DNA of 64,000 nt from Halobacillus salinus (GCF_004684905.1 NZ_SRJC01000003.1:1-64000), one strand, 5' to 3'. Counted from the first letter of the stretch, positions 44,516 through 52,577 are shown. The notes: generated by a model from the letters alone, not told the origin. Program-made: numbers and translations.

Positions 44516-44772
44516 GTGGAAAGCTGTTCTATTTGACGTTTTGGATGAGCCTGTTGCTTAAAAAGGTAGAGAGGAGCATCATCCGTACCCTTTTCTAACC
44601 TTGATGAGGTCAAAATGGCAGAGAGAGGCTGTCTCTTTTACCTTTTCGCCTGATTTGTATCACGAAACGACAGAGAGAAGCGCTCTATGTGACATTTCAA
44701 GGCCGTTTAGCTTCCAAAAAGGTAGTGAGCCTGCTTTCGCCGCCTCCATTAATCACTCTTTTTTCACACAAA
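44513..44772. repeat. Degenerate tandem repeat, exact 52-nt period
   Basis: Fills the 329-bp gap between yumC and yutM. Units start at 44513, 44565, 44617, 44669 and 44721. Four start with G[GA][TC]AG[AT]GAG, and the first four share a core at unit positions 16-30 (TCTATTTGACGTTTT, CATCCGTACCCTTTT, TCTCTTTTACCTTTT, TCTATGTGACATTTC); all end in an A-rich tract. The last unit is most diverged. The period is not a multiple of three, and the small frames crossing it have no ribosome site, so it is non-coding. Confidence 0.8.
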
Positions 44773-44801
44773 AAAGAAGAAGCCTAGTTTAGACTTCTTC
44801 T
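44770..44801 (-). terminator. yutM terminator
   Basis: On the minus strand, GAAGAAGTC/GGCTTCTTC followed by TTTTTT. Confidence 0.82.
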
Positions 44802-44812
44802 CCATTAAACGA

Positions 44813-45175
44813 TTAACAGTTCGGATCAGGTGTCCCTGCATTCGTCGCTGTCTTAAAGGATGAACCGCAACCGCAGGATACAATCGCGTTCGGGTTATCG
44901 ATCGTGAACCCGCCACCCATCATGTTTTCTTTGAAATCGATCTTCGTTCCTTCGATGATCGGTGCATCTTGTCTATGAATAACCACTGGAATACCATTGG
45001 ACTCTTCCAATAAGTCTAATTCTTCATTAATATCCTCTTCAAAGCCCATAGCATACGATAAACCGCTACAGCCTCCGCCTTTTACACCGAAGCGCAGGCG
45101 AATATTCTCAGAGTCTTCTTCTTTCATCATTTCTTTGATCTGGCGACTGGCCGCTTCTGTAATATTCAGAATCAT
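44813..45175 (-). CDS. yutM: A-type iron-sulfur carrier (YutM, IscA/ErpA family)
   Basis: 120 residues from the ATG at 45175 (AAAGGAGAGG upstream). HesB/IscA fold with the three cluster cysteines in GGGCSGLSY and CGCGSSF. It carries or delivers Fe-S clusters, acting with the SUF machinery (sufB lies at the right edge of this window) and the NifU-like YutI. Confidence 0.94.
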   Translation of the reverse strand: MILNITEAASRQIKEMMKEEDSENIRLRFGVKGGGCSGLSYAMGFEEDINEELDLLEESNGIPVVIHRQDAPIIEGTKIDFKENMMGGGFTIDNPNAIVSCGCGSSFKTATNAGTPDPNC

Positions 45176-45325
45176 CCCGAGCCTCTCCTTTCTTATTCCT
45201 AATTTAAGTATAATCTCCACAGTATTGTTTATCAAATTTCTAGCCGCAAAAAAGTGATTCAAACTTGAAACCGACACCACAGTGCAGGATAATAGTATTA
45301 GTACATTAGGAGGTGTTGAAGCGAC

Positions 45326-46030
45326 ATGACGATGGATATGAGTCCAACATTTGAAAGACACATACAATGTGCCTACTGTAAGTACCACTACACCACTACG
45401 AAGGTCCGTTCTCGCTTCATCCGACCCGTGTCCACAGACACCTTATTTTTCACTGTTTACGAACAAGCAGAGATTAACCCAATTTTATATCATGTTCATG
45501 TGTGTCCAGCTTGCGGATACGCTGCGAACGACCAGTTTTCAAAGACCATTCCAAGCCATACCAGAAAGACAATTGAACATAATATAACGAATAAATGGAC
45601 GAATCAGGATTATTCAGGCAAAAGATCATATGAGGTGGCCATCAGAACGTTCAAACTGTGCATCGTAACCGCACTGTTGAAAGAGGAGAAGCCTGTAGTG
45701 CTTGCCGGTTTATATTTGAGAACAGCATGGCTGTATCGTTACTTGGAAGAGCCACGGCAGGTGGAGCGTTTTATGAGACTTGCATTGAATATGTATGAAA
45801 AGTCCTATGTAGTAGATGACCTTGACGATCCTAAAATGACTCCACTGAAAGTACTGTATCTAATTGGTGAGATACACCGAAGATTAGGACATGAAAAAGA
45901 AGCGATCAAAAACTTTTCCAAAGTGATCGAGAAGAAGAAACTGTTCATCGACCCGAAAGTTGTCGAAATGGCTCGAGATCAGTGGCAGCTGACAAGAAGA
46001 GAAATGAAAAAAGACTTCACCGTGTCGTGA
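45326..46030 (+). CDS. DUF2225 protein: zinc ribbon plus TPR-like helices
   Basis: 234 residues. Two CxxC pairs (Cys15/18 in CAYC and Cys60/63 in CPAC) form a probable zinc ribbon. The rest is helical with TPR-like repeats (LYLRTAWLYRYLEEPRQVERFM and LIGEIHRRLGHEKEAIKNFSKVIE). AGGAGGTG precedes the ATG. A protein-binding scaffold is the likely nature; biological role unknown. The terminator stem overlaps its last codons. Confidence 0.85.
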   Translation: MTMDMSPTFERHIQCAYCKYHYTTTKVRSRFIRPVSTDTLFFTVYEQAEINPILYHVHVCPACGYAANDQFSKTIPSHTRKTIEHNITNKWTNQDYSGKRSYEVAIRTFKLCIVTALLKEEKPVVLAGLYLRTAWLYRYLEEPRQVERFMRLALNMYEKSYVVDDLDDPKMTPLKVLYLIGEIHRRLGHEKEAIKNFSKVIEKKKLFIDPKVVEMARDQWQLTRREMKKDFTVS

Positions 46031-46042
46031 AGTCTTTTCTTA
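46007..46042. terminator. Bidirectional terminator between the DUF2225 gene and yuzB
   Basis: A perfect 12-bp stem AAAAGACTTCAC/GTGAAGTCTTTT that contains the 3' end of the DUF2225 gene and touches the yuzB stop. Confidence 0.88.
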
Positions 46043-46270
46043 TAGGGTTTCGTCCAGATGTTTATAAATATTGCTCACAAGTTCTTCTGGGGTATCTGCC
46101 ATGATACGTTCCCCCTCAACTACTGCATATAGCATTTGGGAGCAAAGTCCGCAATTTCTCAGGCAGCCGTAATCTACAACATCAAGATCTGGATCTTTAT
46201 CAAGAATTTCAAACGCTTCCTGGGAACCGCTGATTATATTATTTACACAAAACTCAATTAATGGATTCAT
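46040..46270 (-). CDS. yuzB: DUF1450 protein YuzB
   Basis: 76 residues from the ATG at 46270 (GAGGTGAAG upstream). A thioredoxin-like small fold with four Cys: one near the N terminus (EFCVNN) and three in YGCLRNCGLC. Metal or Fe-S binding is plausible given the Fe-S neighbours, but not demonstrated. Confidence 0.88.
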   Translation of the reverse strand: MNPLIEFCVNNIISGSQEAFEILDKDPDLDVVDYGCLRNCGLCSQMLYAVVEGERIMADTPEELVSNIYKHLDETL

Positions 46271-46343
46271 CCGCTTCACCTCATTTATTGGATGAAACCC
46301 TAAACAAGTTCATTTTATCATAAGAAACAATCATACGATATGT

Positions 46344-46679
46344 CTAGGCCTCTTCTGCTAGAGGGACCCCTTCTTCATCCAGCGCTTTATAAACAGACTT
46401 CAACCGTACGTTTCCTTCTGCCACTACTTCCCCCTCTACTAGCACTAGGGGATAGAACAACTCATCTTCTGCTATTTGCTGAATGATATCTGGATCCGCA
46501 TCCGGGTGGTCTTCTGTCTCAATATCTATATACTGGTATCGGATACGATCGCCTTCATACTTTCTGGCAATCGCAGCCTGCAGCCACTCGTATGTTTCTT
46601 TTGAACTCGGTGCATTGACACAGCTGGCACACTTCACATCTGCACCATATATAGTTATGTGGATTGTCTTTCCGCTCAT
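46344..46679 (-). CDS. yuzD: DUF1462 thioredoxin-fold protein YuzD
   Basis: 111 residues. A thioredoxin-like start (HITIYGADVKCASC) with CxxC at Cys17/Cys20, followed by NAPSSKETYEWL and FYPLVLVEGEVV with the cis-Pro. A disulfide or cluster-related role is expected; the substrate is unknown. It is divergent from the NifU-like gene, with a Fur-box-like sequence in the shared gap. Confidence 0.88.
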   Translation of the reverse strand: MSGKTIHITIYGADVKCASCVNAPSSKETYEWLQAAIARKYEGDRIRYQYIDIETEDHPDADPDIIQQIAEDELFYPLVLVEGEVVAEGNVRLKSVYKALDEEGVPLAEEA

Positions 46680-46748
46680 ACAAAGTCCCCCTATACTAAA
46701 TGAAAAAACCTTAATAACATTTTACAAAAGAAGCGAAAAAAGATAAAA

Positions 46749-46763
46749 TGAAAATAGTTCTCA
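46749..46763. promoter_or_regulatory. Fur-box-like sequence between yuzD and yutI
   Basis: TGAAAATAGTTCTCA matches the 7-1-7 Fur consensus TGATAATNATTATCA at 11 of 14 defined positions, in the divergent gap between two Fe-S/thiol genes. It is short and AT-rich, so chance is not excluded. Confidence 0.35.
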
Positions 46764-46872
46764 ATCACGCAATTATGGTGAACTACTTTGACACCAGATC
46801 GTCAGACATATTGGATAGATTTTTTACTATTTTCGATTTATAATGGAACATATAGAAAGGGGAAGATTGAAC

Positions 46873-47094
46873 ATGCATGAACAAGTTCAAGAAGTACTTA
46901 ATAAACTTCGCCCATTTTTACTACGCGACGGAGGAGACGTTGAACTCGTCGATGTAGAAGACGGTATTGTACGACTTCGATTAATGGGAGCTTGCGGAAA
47001 CTGCCCAAGTTCAACGATCACGCTAAAAGCTGGTATTGAACGCGCGCTTTCTCAAGAGATTCCTGGCATTTACGAAGTAGAACAAGTATTCTAA
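46873..47094 (+). CDS. yutI: NifU C-terminal domain Fe-S scaffold (YutI)
   Basis: 73 residues from the ATG at 46873 (AAAGGGGAAG upstream). It is a stand-alone NifU/Nfu domain: [15 protein letters not shown], then the cluster-binding GACGNCPSS with a CxxC. It forms a Fe-S cluster across a dimer and transfers it to apo-proteins. Confidence 0.93.
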   Translation: MHEQVQEVLNKLRPFLLRDGGDVELVDVEDGIVRLRLMGACGNCPSSTITLKAGIERALSQEIPGIYEVEQVF

Positions 47095-47105
47095 ATTCAA
47101 CTAAT

Positions 47106-47154
47106 AAAAGCTGGCAGCGCGCTCGTTCTACGAAGCGAACTGCCAGCTTTTTTC
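47106..47154. terminator. Bidirectional terminator between yutI and the hydroxyacid dehydrogenase gene
   Basis: AAAAGCTGGCAG/CTGCCAGCTTTT outer stem enclosing an internal GC-rich loop, with T runs toward the dehydrogenase stop. Confidence 0.88.
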
Positions 47155-48124
47155 ATATATCGTTCACAGGTGTTTGAACCCGACCTTCCTCAAAATAATG
47201 TTTGATATTTTCTAGACATAACTCCATCATTTTGTATCTTGTCTCTTTCGTTGCCGAGCCGATATGAGGTAAAGCAACTACCTGTTCCAATTGTAATAGG
47301 AGATGATCAGCAGAAATGGGTTCCTCTTCAAAAACATCCAGTCCTGCTCCAGCGATTTCCCCTTCCACTAACGCATCGTACAAATCCTTTTCATCCACAA
47401 GCTGCCCTCTTGAACCATTGATGAAAATCGCTTCCTTCTTCATCTTCTTGAATTGTTCGACACGGAACATTCCGTTCGTTTCTTCGGTAAGCGGAGCCAT
47501 ACAAACGACATAATCAGCTGATTCGAGGAGGTCCTCAAACTCTGTGTAAACCGCCCCCAACTGCTCCTCCGCTTCACGATGGCGTGACCGGTTATGATAC
47601 AGCACATCCATATCGAATCCCTTCGCACGCTTAGCGATCGATTGCCCGATCCGGCCCATCCCGACAATACCAATCTTCTTATGATGGATATCCGTCCCCG
47701 CTAACAACAAAGGGGACCAGTTTGTCCAATTCCCTTCTTTTACAAACTGCTCGGCTTCCATCAATCGTCTAGCCGTAGCCATCAGGAGTCCGAATACCAA
47801 ATCGGCCGTCGTGTCAGTCAGTACATCTGGTGTATTCGTCACTTGTACTCCGTGATCCGTGGCTGCTTCTACATCTATGTTATCGTAGCCAACCGCTAAG
47901 TTCGCCACCATTTTCAGACGGTCCGCTCCATCCAATAACTCATTATCTACCTTATCGGATAACATCGTGAGTAAAGCGTCTGCTGTTCTACTTTTTTTAA
48001 GCAAATGGGAACGTTCTACAGGTTCTTCCTCCCTGTCCCACATTTCTATGTCGAGTACTTCTCTATAGGACTCAACTAGATCTTCAGGTAACTTGCGCGT
48101 AATATATACGGATGGTTTCGACAT
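47153..48124 (-). CDS. D-2-hydroxyacid dehydrogenase (glyoxylate/hydroxypyruvate reductase type)
   Basis: 323 residues. The NAD(P) motif GIVGMGRIGQSIA is near residue 150. The catalytic Arg lies in NGSRGQLVDEKDL, Glu in AGLDVFEEEP, and His in LPHIGSAT. It reduces 2-oxoacids such as glyoxylate or hydroxypyruvate; exact substrate not determinable. AAAGGAGG precedes the ATG. Monocistronic. Confidence 0.92.
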   Translation of the reverse strand: MSKPSVYITRKLPEDLVESYREVLDIEMWDREEEPVERSHLLKKSRTADALLTMLSDKVDNELLDGADRLKMVANLAVGYDNIDVEAATDHGVQVTNTPDVLTDTTADLVFGLLMATARRLMEAEQFVKEGNWTNWSPLLLAGTDIHHKKIGIVGMGRIGQSIAKRAKGFDMDVLYHNRSRHREAEEQLGAVYTEFEDLLESADYVVCMAPLTEETNGMFRVEQFKKMKKEAIFINGSRGQLVDEKDLYDALVEGEIAGAGLDVFEEEPISADHLLLQLEQVVALPHIGSATKETRYKMMELCLENIKHYFEEGRVQTPVNDI

Positions 48125-48264
48125 ACAACTTCCTCCTTTTTTTCAGTGTATCACAGGATGATTTTGTCATGATGAGATATCATTCTGGTATAATGAGAGT
48201 AAGCCACCTCGTTTGTGAAAGAATAGATACGGGAATGGTATGGAAGGTGAAGGAGGTTTTGTAG

Positions 48265-48771
48265 ATGGCAAAAGAACATAACGTAACAGAACTCGAAAAG
48301 ACAGCAAGGGAATGGTTGATCGATCGCGGTGTGACCGTGGAAGATATGGCCGAGCTGGTCTACTACTTACAATCGAAGTACCACGAGAACCTAACAATGG
48401 AGAAATGTAAGCATAACGTGAATAAAGTACTACAGAAACGAGAAGTGCAAAACGCGATCCTTACAGGCATCCAGTTAGATAAACTGGCAGAGGAAAAGAA
48501 ACTAGCCGAACCTCTGCAGTCCACTATTGAAGTGGATGAAAGTTTATATGGTGTAGATGAAATCATCGCTTTCTCCATCGTCAATGTGTACGGATCGATC
48601 GGCTTTACCAACTATGGTTACATCGACAAACAAAAGCCAGGAATCTTGGAGAAGCTAAACGATAAATCCTCTGGAGCCTGTCATACGTTTCTCGATGATA
48701 TTGTTGGAGCTATCGCCGCTGCTGCATCGAGTCGACTGGCTCACAGTGCCGCAGGAGATACTGAAGACTGA
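48265..48771 (+). CDS. pgpA: Phosphatidylglycerophosphatase A-like protein (YutG)
   Basis: 168 residues of the PgpA superfamily in its Firmicutes form. TAREWLIDRGVTVEDMAELV at the N terminus and the C-terminal GACHTFLDDIVGAIAAAA are conserved. It is more soluble than proteobacterial PgpA. Dephosphorylation of phosphatidylglycerol phosphate is by homology. AAGGAGG precedes the ATG. Confidence 0.85.
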   Translation: MAKEHNVTELEKTAREWLIDRGVTVEDMAELVYYLQSKYHENLTMEKCKHNVNKVLQKREVQNAILTGIQLDKLAEEKKLAEPLQSTIEVDESLYGVDEIIAFSIVNVYGSIGFTNYGYIDKQKPGILEKLNDKSSGACHTFLDDIVGAIAAAASSRLAHSAAGDTED

Positions 48772-48779
48772 TTCTAATG

Positions 48780-48806
48780 AAAAAGCCACGAATGTGGCTT
48801 TTTTTG
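48780..48806 (+). terminator. pgpA terminator
   Basis: AAAAAGCCAC/GTGGCTTTTT, short loop, further T residues. Confidence 0.88.
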
Positions 48807-48941
48807 TTTGTCCTTATTTCCTCCACCCTAATACTATCCTACTTGATTCGAAAGACCCTGGTTATTTTTCAAATTTTTTGAAACTTTTCTTCTCATCCGT
48901 TCGTATTTCATGTAATATCAACATGGAAGGAGATGGATATT

Positions 48942-50507
48942 ATGAATAAATTGAAGAAAAGTATGACTTGGATCGCTCCTATCCTCATTGTCATCATAGG
49001 AATCGTTATCTTATTCAATGAGAATTATCAAGAGGTTACGGAAGCACCGTCAGAGGGCTGGAGCCGGGAGATTCAACTTGGAACAACACCGAACGCGAGC
49101 GAACCGTCTCTTTCTACAACAGAGGATGGCGACTACTCGGTTTCTTTCATTACAAACGATGGGGCGAAACAGTTAATTTTTGACCCGACATTTGAAATAG
49201 TAAGTGACGAAAGCTTCGATATTAAGGTCGATAAGTTCACCGAGATTTACTTAAACGGGGATGTATTCCTTTATAGTGACTATTATGCCATGTACAACGG
49301 GAATACCGGCGAGAAGATCACAGACATCCAAGATTTTTACCCACTAAAGGATCAAGTCTTTTACCGTCAAGATAATCGCATTTACCAACTACATACAGAT
49401 ACCATGGAATCAGAAGAAATAATTAATGTAGAAAATGAAAAGACCGAGGTCCTGATCCAACAAACCGAAGACCAAACACACATTGCGACCAATAACATTG
49501 ACCAATCAGGGAACCATCTGACATTTTACAAAGTGAAGGATGGCAGCGTTTCTGAAATGGGAACAACAGACTTCACCATAAATGCCATTGAAGAAATTAA
49601 AGACATCCAGTTCGCCTTGAACGGTTCTGAATATGCTTTATTAGTTCAGACATTCCAGAAACAGAGCATGGCCGGCAAAATTCAGAACTACTATTATTAC
49701 GATGAGTCCAACTTCAATGAAGCATTAGAACTTGGCCGTGTTGAATTTATGGACCCTGCGAGCTCCATGGAACTAAAAGAAATTTCCGATGTGGAGATGA
49801 ATTACACCCCACAAGGGGGAGAGCTTCTCTTCAAAGCTTTCGGCTCAACAAAATCTATGTTCCAAGAAAGTGCTCAATTCAACGTTTATGAGGCAAAACT
49901 TACAGAAGGTACAGAACCGGATGTCAGAAGGCTTAGTAATACACCGAAATCTTCCCTAGAACCGGCATGGCTTACCAAAGATACCGTGATATGGGTCGAT
50001 CGTGCTTCCGATGGAGAAAACAACATTTTAGCGTCCTCAAGCCGCCCGGAAATTATCGATAAAGCAGCGACGATGACGATGCCCGTCTTCCTCCAAGCAT
50101 TAGGAAAAACAATGGGTATGTTCTCGACAGGACTATTCGCTATTGTCGTTTCGATGATTTGGTTCATTTGGCCACTGCTCTTCCTTTGTGTCGTAATGTT
50201 CACCAACAGTAAGGCGATGGATAACGACCGACCATGGGTCTTCTATGCTGGTGCTTTCATCTATCTCGGAGCAGCAACTATTTTCAATGACTTCATGTTC
50301 GGAACAAATGGCATGGCAAGCGCGCCTGACTATCTGGTCTTTCCCGGAAGTTCGTATATCTATTTGATCGGGTTCGCAATCTTATCTTTCGCCATCCTCC
50401 AAGCAGGAACATCGATCAGGAAATGGTCCCCTGCCGTAGAACTGAGTTACTTTATCGCTATCCACGTCATTTGTATCACCATGTTCTTTGGACCATACCT
50501 ACTATAA
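48942..50507 (+). CDS. Large membrane protein with an extracytoplasmic beta domain, unknown
   Basis: 521 residues from the ATG at 48942 (AAGGAG 9 nt upstream; an ATG at 48933 abuts that site). Layout: one N-terminal membrane helix (8-26); a long acidic outside region (about 30-380) rich in short beta strands and turns, looking like a propeller or repeated-sheet domain (TEDGDYSVSFITNDGAK, YSDYYAMYNGNTG); then four membrane helices (about 390-521). No catalytic motif or known family recognised. It is the largest unassigned protein of the window. Confidence 0.75.
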   Translation: MNKLKKSMTWIAPILIVIIGIVILFNENYQEVTEAPSEGWSREIQLGTTPNASEPSLSTTEDGDYSVSFITNDGAKQLIFDPTFEIVSDESFDIKVDKFTEIYLNGDVFLYSDYYAMYNGNTGEKITDIQDFYPLKDQVFYRQDNRIYQLHTDTMESEEIINVENEKTEVLIQQTEDQTHIATNNIDQSGNHLTFYKVKDGSVSEMGTTDFTINAIEEIKDIQFALNGSEYALLVQTFQKQSMAGKIQNYYYYDESNFNEALELGRVEFMDPASSMELKEISDVEMNYTPQGGELLFKAFGSTKSMFQESAQFNVYEAKLTEGTEPDVRRLSNTPKSSLEPAWLTKDTVIWVDRASDGENNILASSSRPEIIDKAATMTMPVFLQALGKTMGMFSTGLFAIVVSMIWFIWPLLFLCVVMFTNSKAMDNDRPWVFYAGAFIYLGAATIFNDFMFGTNGMASAPDYLVFPGSSYIYLIGFAILSFAILQAGTSIRKWSPAVELSYFIAIHVICITMFFGPYLL

Positions 50508-50508
50508 T

Positions 50509-50540
50509 CAAAAAGGGCTCCTGAATCAGGAGCCCTTTAG
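50509..50540. terminator. Bidirectional terminator between the unknown membrane protein gene and yutF
   Basis: A perfect 13-bp stem AAAGGGCTCCTGA/TCAGGAGCCCTTT. Its right arm contains the last codons of yutF. Confidence 0.88.
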
Positions 50541-51305
50541 TTCTTTCAAAACTTCTATCAAATCGGCATACTTATAAGTCGGTTGCTGATCTTCCCCTTT
50601 GATCCCATCAAACGTACTGACGCCAGTCTCCACCATAATGGTGTCCATTCCAGCATTGATTCCGGTCATTATGTCCGTCTGATAATTGTCTCCGACCATA
50701 ACAACCTCTTCTTTAGAAAGGCCAATTCGTTCTAACGCTTGTTGGGTGATGATCGAAGTGGGCTTCCCGACAAATGTAGCTTCTTTCCCAGTGCTGACGG
50801 AGATGACAGACGTCAGTGCACCATTACCAGGTACCATCCCTCTTTCTGTTGGAATAGCCACATCACCGTTTGTACTGATTAGCTCCGCACCTGCCCGAAC
50901 TTGCAAACAGGCCTTCGTGAATTTCTCATACGAAATTTCACGATCAAGCCCGATAATGACGTAATCCGCATTTTCTTCTACAATTTGATGCCCCTCGTTC
51001 GTTAGAGCATCTACTAGTCCCTTTTCGCCTATGACATAAACACGTGCTTGCTTCTTCAAAGAGGTAATATAAGAAGCGGTAGCTAAACTGCTTGTAAAAA
51101 CATCTTGCTCAGCTGCAGGAATCCCTAACCCTGTAAGCTTCTCTACAACTTGATCAGCTGTCTTCGAAGAATTATTGGTTAGGAACAAATAGGGGATCTG
51201 CTGCTCTTTCAAATGCTTTACGAAAGTATCAGCTCCTTCGATCTTTGTAACCCCGCGGTACATCGTTCCATCTAAATCAATCAAATATCCCTTATACTGT
51301 TTCAT
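50526..51305 (-). CDS. yutF: HAD-IIA family phosphatase YutF
   Basis: 259 residues from the ATG at 51305, preceded by AGGTGAG; a GTG three codons upstream lacks a site. Haloacid dehalogenase fold with the nucleophile in LIDLDGTMYRG (Asp10), TNNSSK, and GDNYQTDI with the C-terminal acidic pair. NagD-like enzymes dephosphorylate nucleotides or sugar phosphates; substrate not specified. It lies directly after yutE. Confidence 0.92.
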   Translation of the reverse strand: MKQYKGYLIDLDGTMYRGVTKIEGADTFVKHLKEQQIPYLFLTNNSSKTADQVVEKLTGLGIPAAEQDVFTSSLATASYITSLKKQARVYVIGEKGLVDALTNEGHQIVEENADYVIIGLDREISYEKFTKACLQVRAGAELISTNGDVAIPTERGMVPGNGALTSVISVSTGKEATFVGKPTSIITQQALERIGLSKEEVVMVGDNYQTDIMTGINAGMDTIMVETGVSTFDGIKGEDQQPTYKYADLIEVLKELKGS

Positions 51306-51314
51306 CGTACTCAC

Positions 51315-51758
51315 CTATTCATCTTTCCTTGAAAAAGCTGACACAGGTCCTAGTTCTTGTTCTAAATAAGTACGGACCCTGCCCGGGAACTGCTGGATGG
51401 CAGGCTTCTCATTTTCCCACACAGTAAGCAAACCTTCATGTTCGATTTCTGTATAATTCTGAACCACTTCTTTACGCAGACGGATGAACGCCTTGTAACC
51501 ATCTTGTTCTGCTTCAGGAATCACGCGCTCATCTGTCAAAATGTCGATGATGTCTTCATAGCTGCCTGGGTCACGCATAATGAAACCATCAATCATCATA
51601 TTGCCAACGTCAAGAATACCCTCTATCGTGACGTGCACCATCCGTTCCAGTACCAACTGCTCAGAAAAAGTACGTGGCGCAGCACTATTCATTTCAGTCA
51701 TAACACGTTCCATATATTGTAAAATTTGTTCGATTTTTTCACGGTCTACGAAATACAA
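51315..51758 (-). CDS. yutE: DUF86/HepT-like protein YutE without the catalytic His
   Basis: 147 residues from the TTG at 51758, 8 nt after GGGAGG. All-helical, HEPN/DUF86 fold. The HepT motif R-x4-6-H-x-Y reads R95-K-E-V-V-Q100-N-Y102, with Gln in place of His, so toxin-type RNase activity is unlikely. No MntA-like nucleotidyltransferase antitoxin is adjacent. It pairs with yutF, as in B. subtilis. Confidence 0.85.
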   Translation of the reverse strand: MYFVDREKIEQILQYMERVMTEMNSAAPRTFSEQLVLERMVHVTIEGILDVGNMMIDGFIMRDPGSYEDIIDILTDERVIPEAEQDGYKAFIRLRKEVVQNYTEIEHEGLLTVWENEKPAIQQFPGRVRTYLEQELGPVSAFSRKDE

Positions 51759-51924
51759 GTGATTACCTCCCATAAGCATCTATAATCACCCCATATGATA
51801 ACACATTACACCTTTCTTTCCCGACTAAAAGAAACCAAACCGGACATAATAAGGCTGTATATGGACTGCTTGAGAACGTGTAATTGGATAGCAGAAGAAT
51901 TTACGGGAGGAGATGATGTAGTAC

Positions 51925-52191
51925 ATGGAACAGCACGCATTCTTAGAAGACTTGACTCAAGATACAAGGACCCGCTTTGTATCATTCACAGCAGGCAGTC
52001 ACCGATTTGAGCTCGCTCTCATGAAAGCCGAACGCTTTCCAAATCAGACGATGGTCATCAACTTGCACAAAAATCGCCAAGCCTTGTTGGATCAGGATTC
52101 GATCAAGGTAGATGGACATTTAGAGCATTTGTTTCAATTGAGTGCGGTCGAGGCGGAAGAACTCCGCAATTATTTGCCAGACCTTCTATAG
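51925..52191 (+). CDS. DUF3055 family small protein
   Basis: 88 residues. LTQDTRTRFVSF and KVDGHLEHLFQLSAVEAEEL match what I recall of DUF3055 proteins in Bacillaceae and Staphylococcus. The nearest strong ribosome site (GGGAGG at 51905-51910) is 14 nt before the ATG, longer than usual, and no other in-frame start fits. Function unknown. Confidence 0.75.
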   Translation: MEQHAFLEDLTQDTRTRFVSFTAGSHRFELALMKAERFPNQTMVINLHKNRQALLDQDSIKVDGHLEHLFQLSAVEAEELRNYLPDLL

Positions 52192-52198
52192 CATAAAC

Positions 52199-52236
52199 AA
52201 ACCTCCTTTCACAGAAACTAACATGAAAGGAGGTTT
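52199..52236 (+). promoter_or_regulatory. Hairpin holding the ribosome-binding site of the 52244 gene
   Basis: A perfect 13-bp inverted repeat AAACCTCCTTTCA/TGAAAGGAGGTTT (52199-52211 with 52224-52236, 12-nt loop). The right arm is the AAAGGAGG site of the next gene. The same stem may serve as terminator for the DUF3055 gene. Folding would hide the ribosome site. Confidence 0.75.
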
Positions 52237-52243
52237 GCTTATT

Positions 52244-52540
52244 ATGGGATCAAAAGATAAGAAATATTATTCCGACTTTGCAAATGTAGAGGCGCAGAGA
52301 AACTATCTGACGCCGGAACAACTTCCTGAAGGTCCTTACGGGGCACCTAGAAACAAAGATAAACCCGTTTCCAATGAAAAAAGCTCTCCATGGACGAAGC
52401 AGCAACGATATTACAGTGCCTTCAACTATGAATATAAAGCACTCCACCAAGACTTGCCGCGTCAAGAGGATGGAGCTCACCCGACGCACGACGAACCAGG
52501 TAAGGATATCAAACCGAACGAAGAACAAATGGAGCAATGA
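52244..52540 (+). CDS. Small hydrophilic protein, Bacillaceae-conserved type
   Basis: 98 residues from the ATG at 52244. Very polar, rich in Lys, Asn, Gln and Pro: KYYSDFANVEAQRNYLTPEQ, LPEGPYGAP, PWTKQQRYYSAFNYEYKAL, then GAHPTHDEPGKD. Similar proteins occur in other Bacillaceae under labels such as cytosolic protein. Composition suggests disorder; possibly sporulation-associated, but that is a guess. Its ribosome site is inside a hairpin. Confidence 0.72.
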   Translation: MGSKDKKYYSDFANVEAQRNYLTPEQLPEGPYGAPRNKDKPVSNEKSSPWTKQQRYYSAFNYEYKALHQDLPRQEDGAHPTHDEPGKDIKPNEEQMEQ

Positions 52541-52574
52541 AAAAACGTTTGAGCTCAATCTGAGCTCAAACGTT
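52538..52574 (-). terminator. yutD terminator
   Basis: A perfect 14-bp stem AACGTTTGAGCTCA/TGAGCTCAAACGTT; the minus strand continues with TTTTTT. Confidence 0.9.
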
Positions 52575-52577
52575 CAT

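Noticed and set aside
44513-44772. Possible CRISPR array
   Set aside because: The 52-nt units diverge along their whole length; there is no constant repeat alternating with unique spacers and no cas genes are nearby.
44601-44792. A 63-codon reading frame in the yumC-yutM gap
   Set aside because: It lies in the 52-nt tandem repeat, whose period breaks frame each unit, and it lacks a ribosome-binding site.
51315-51758. HepT/MntA toxin-antitoxin system
   Set aside because: The catalytic His is Gln and no nucleotidyltransferase partner is adjacent.
51795-52010. 71-codon frame starting before the DUF3055 gene
   Set aside because: It overlaps the DUF3055 gene in another frame and lacks a ribosome site and any family resemblance.
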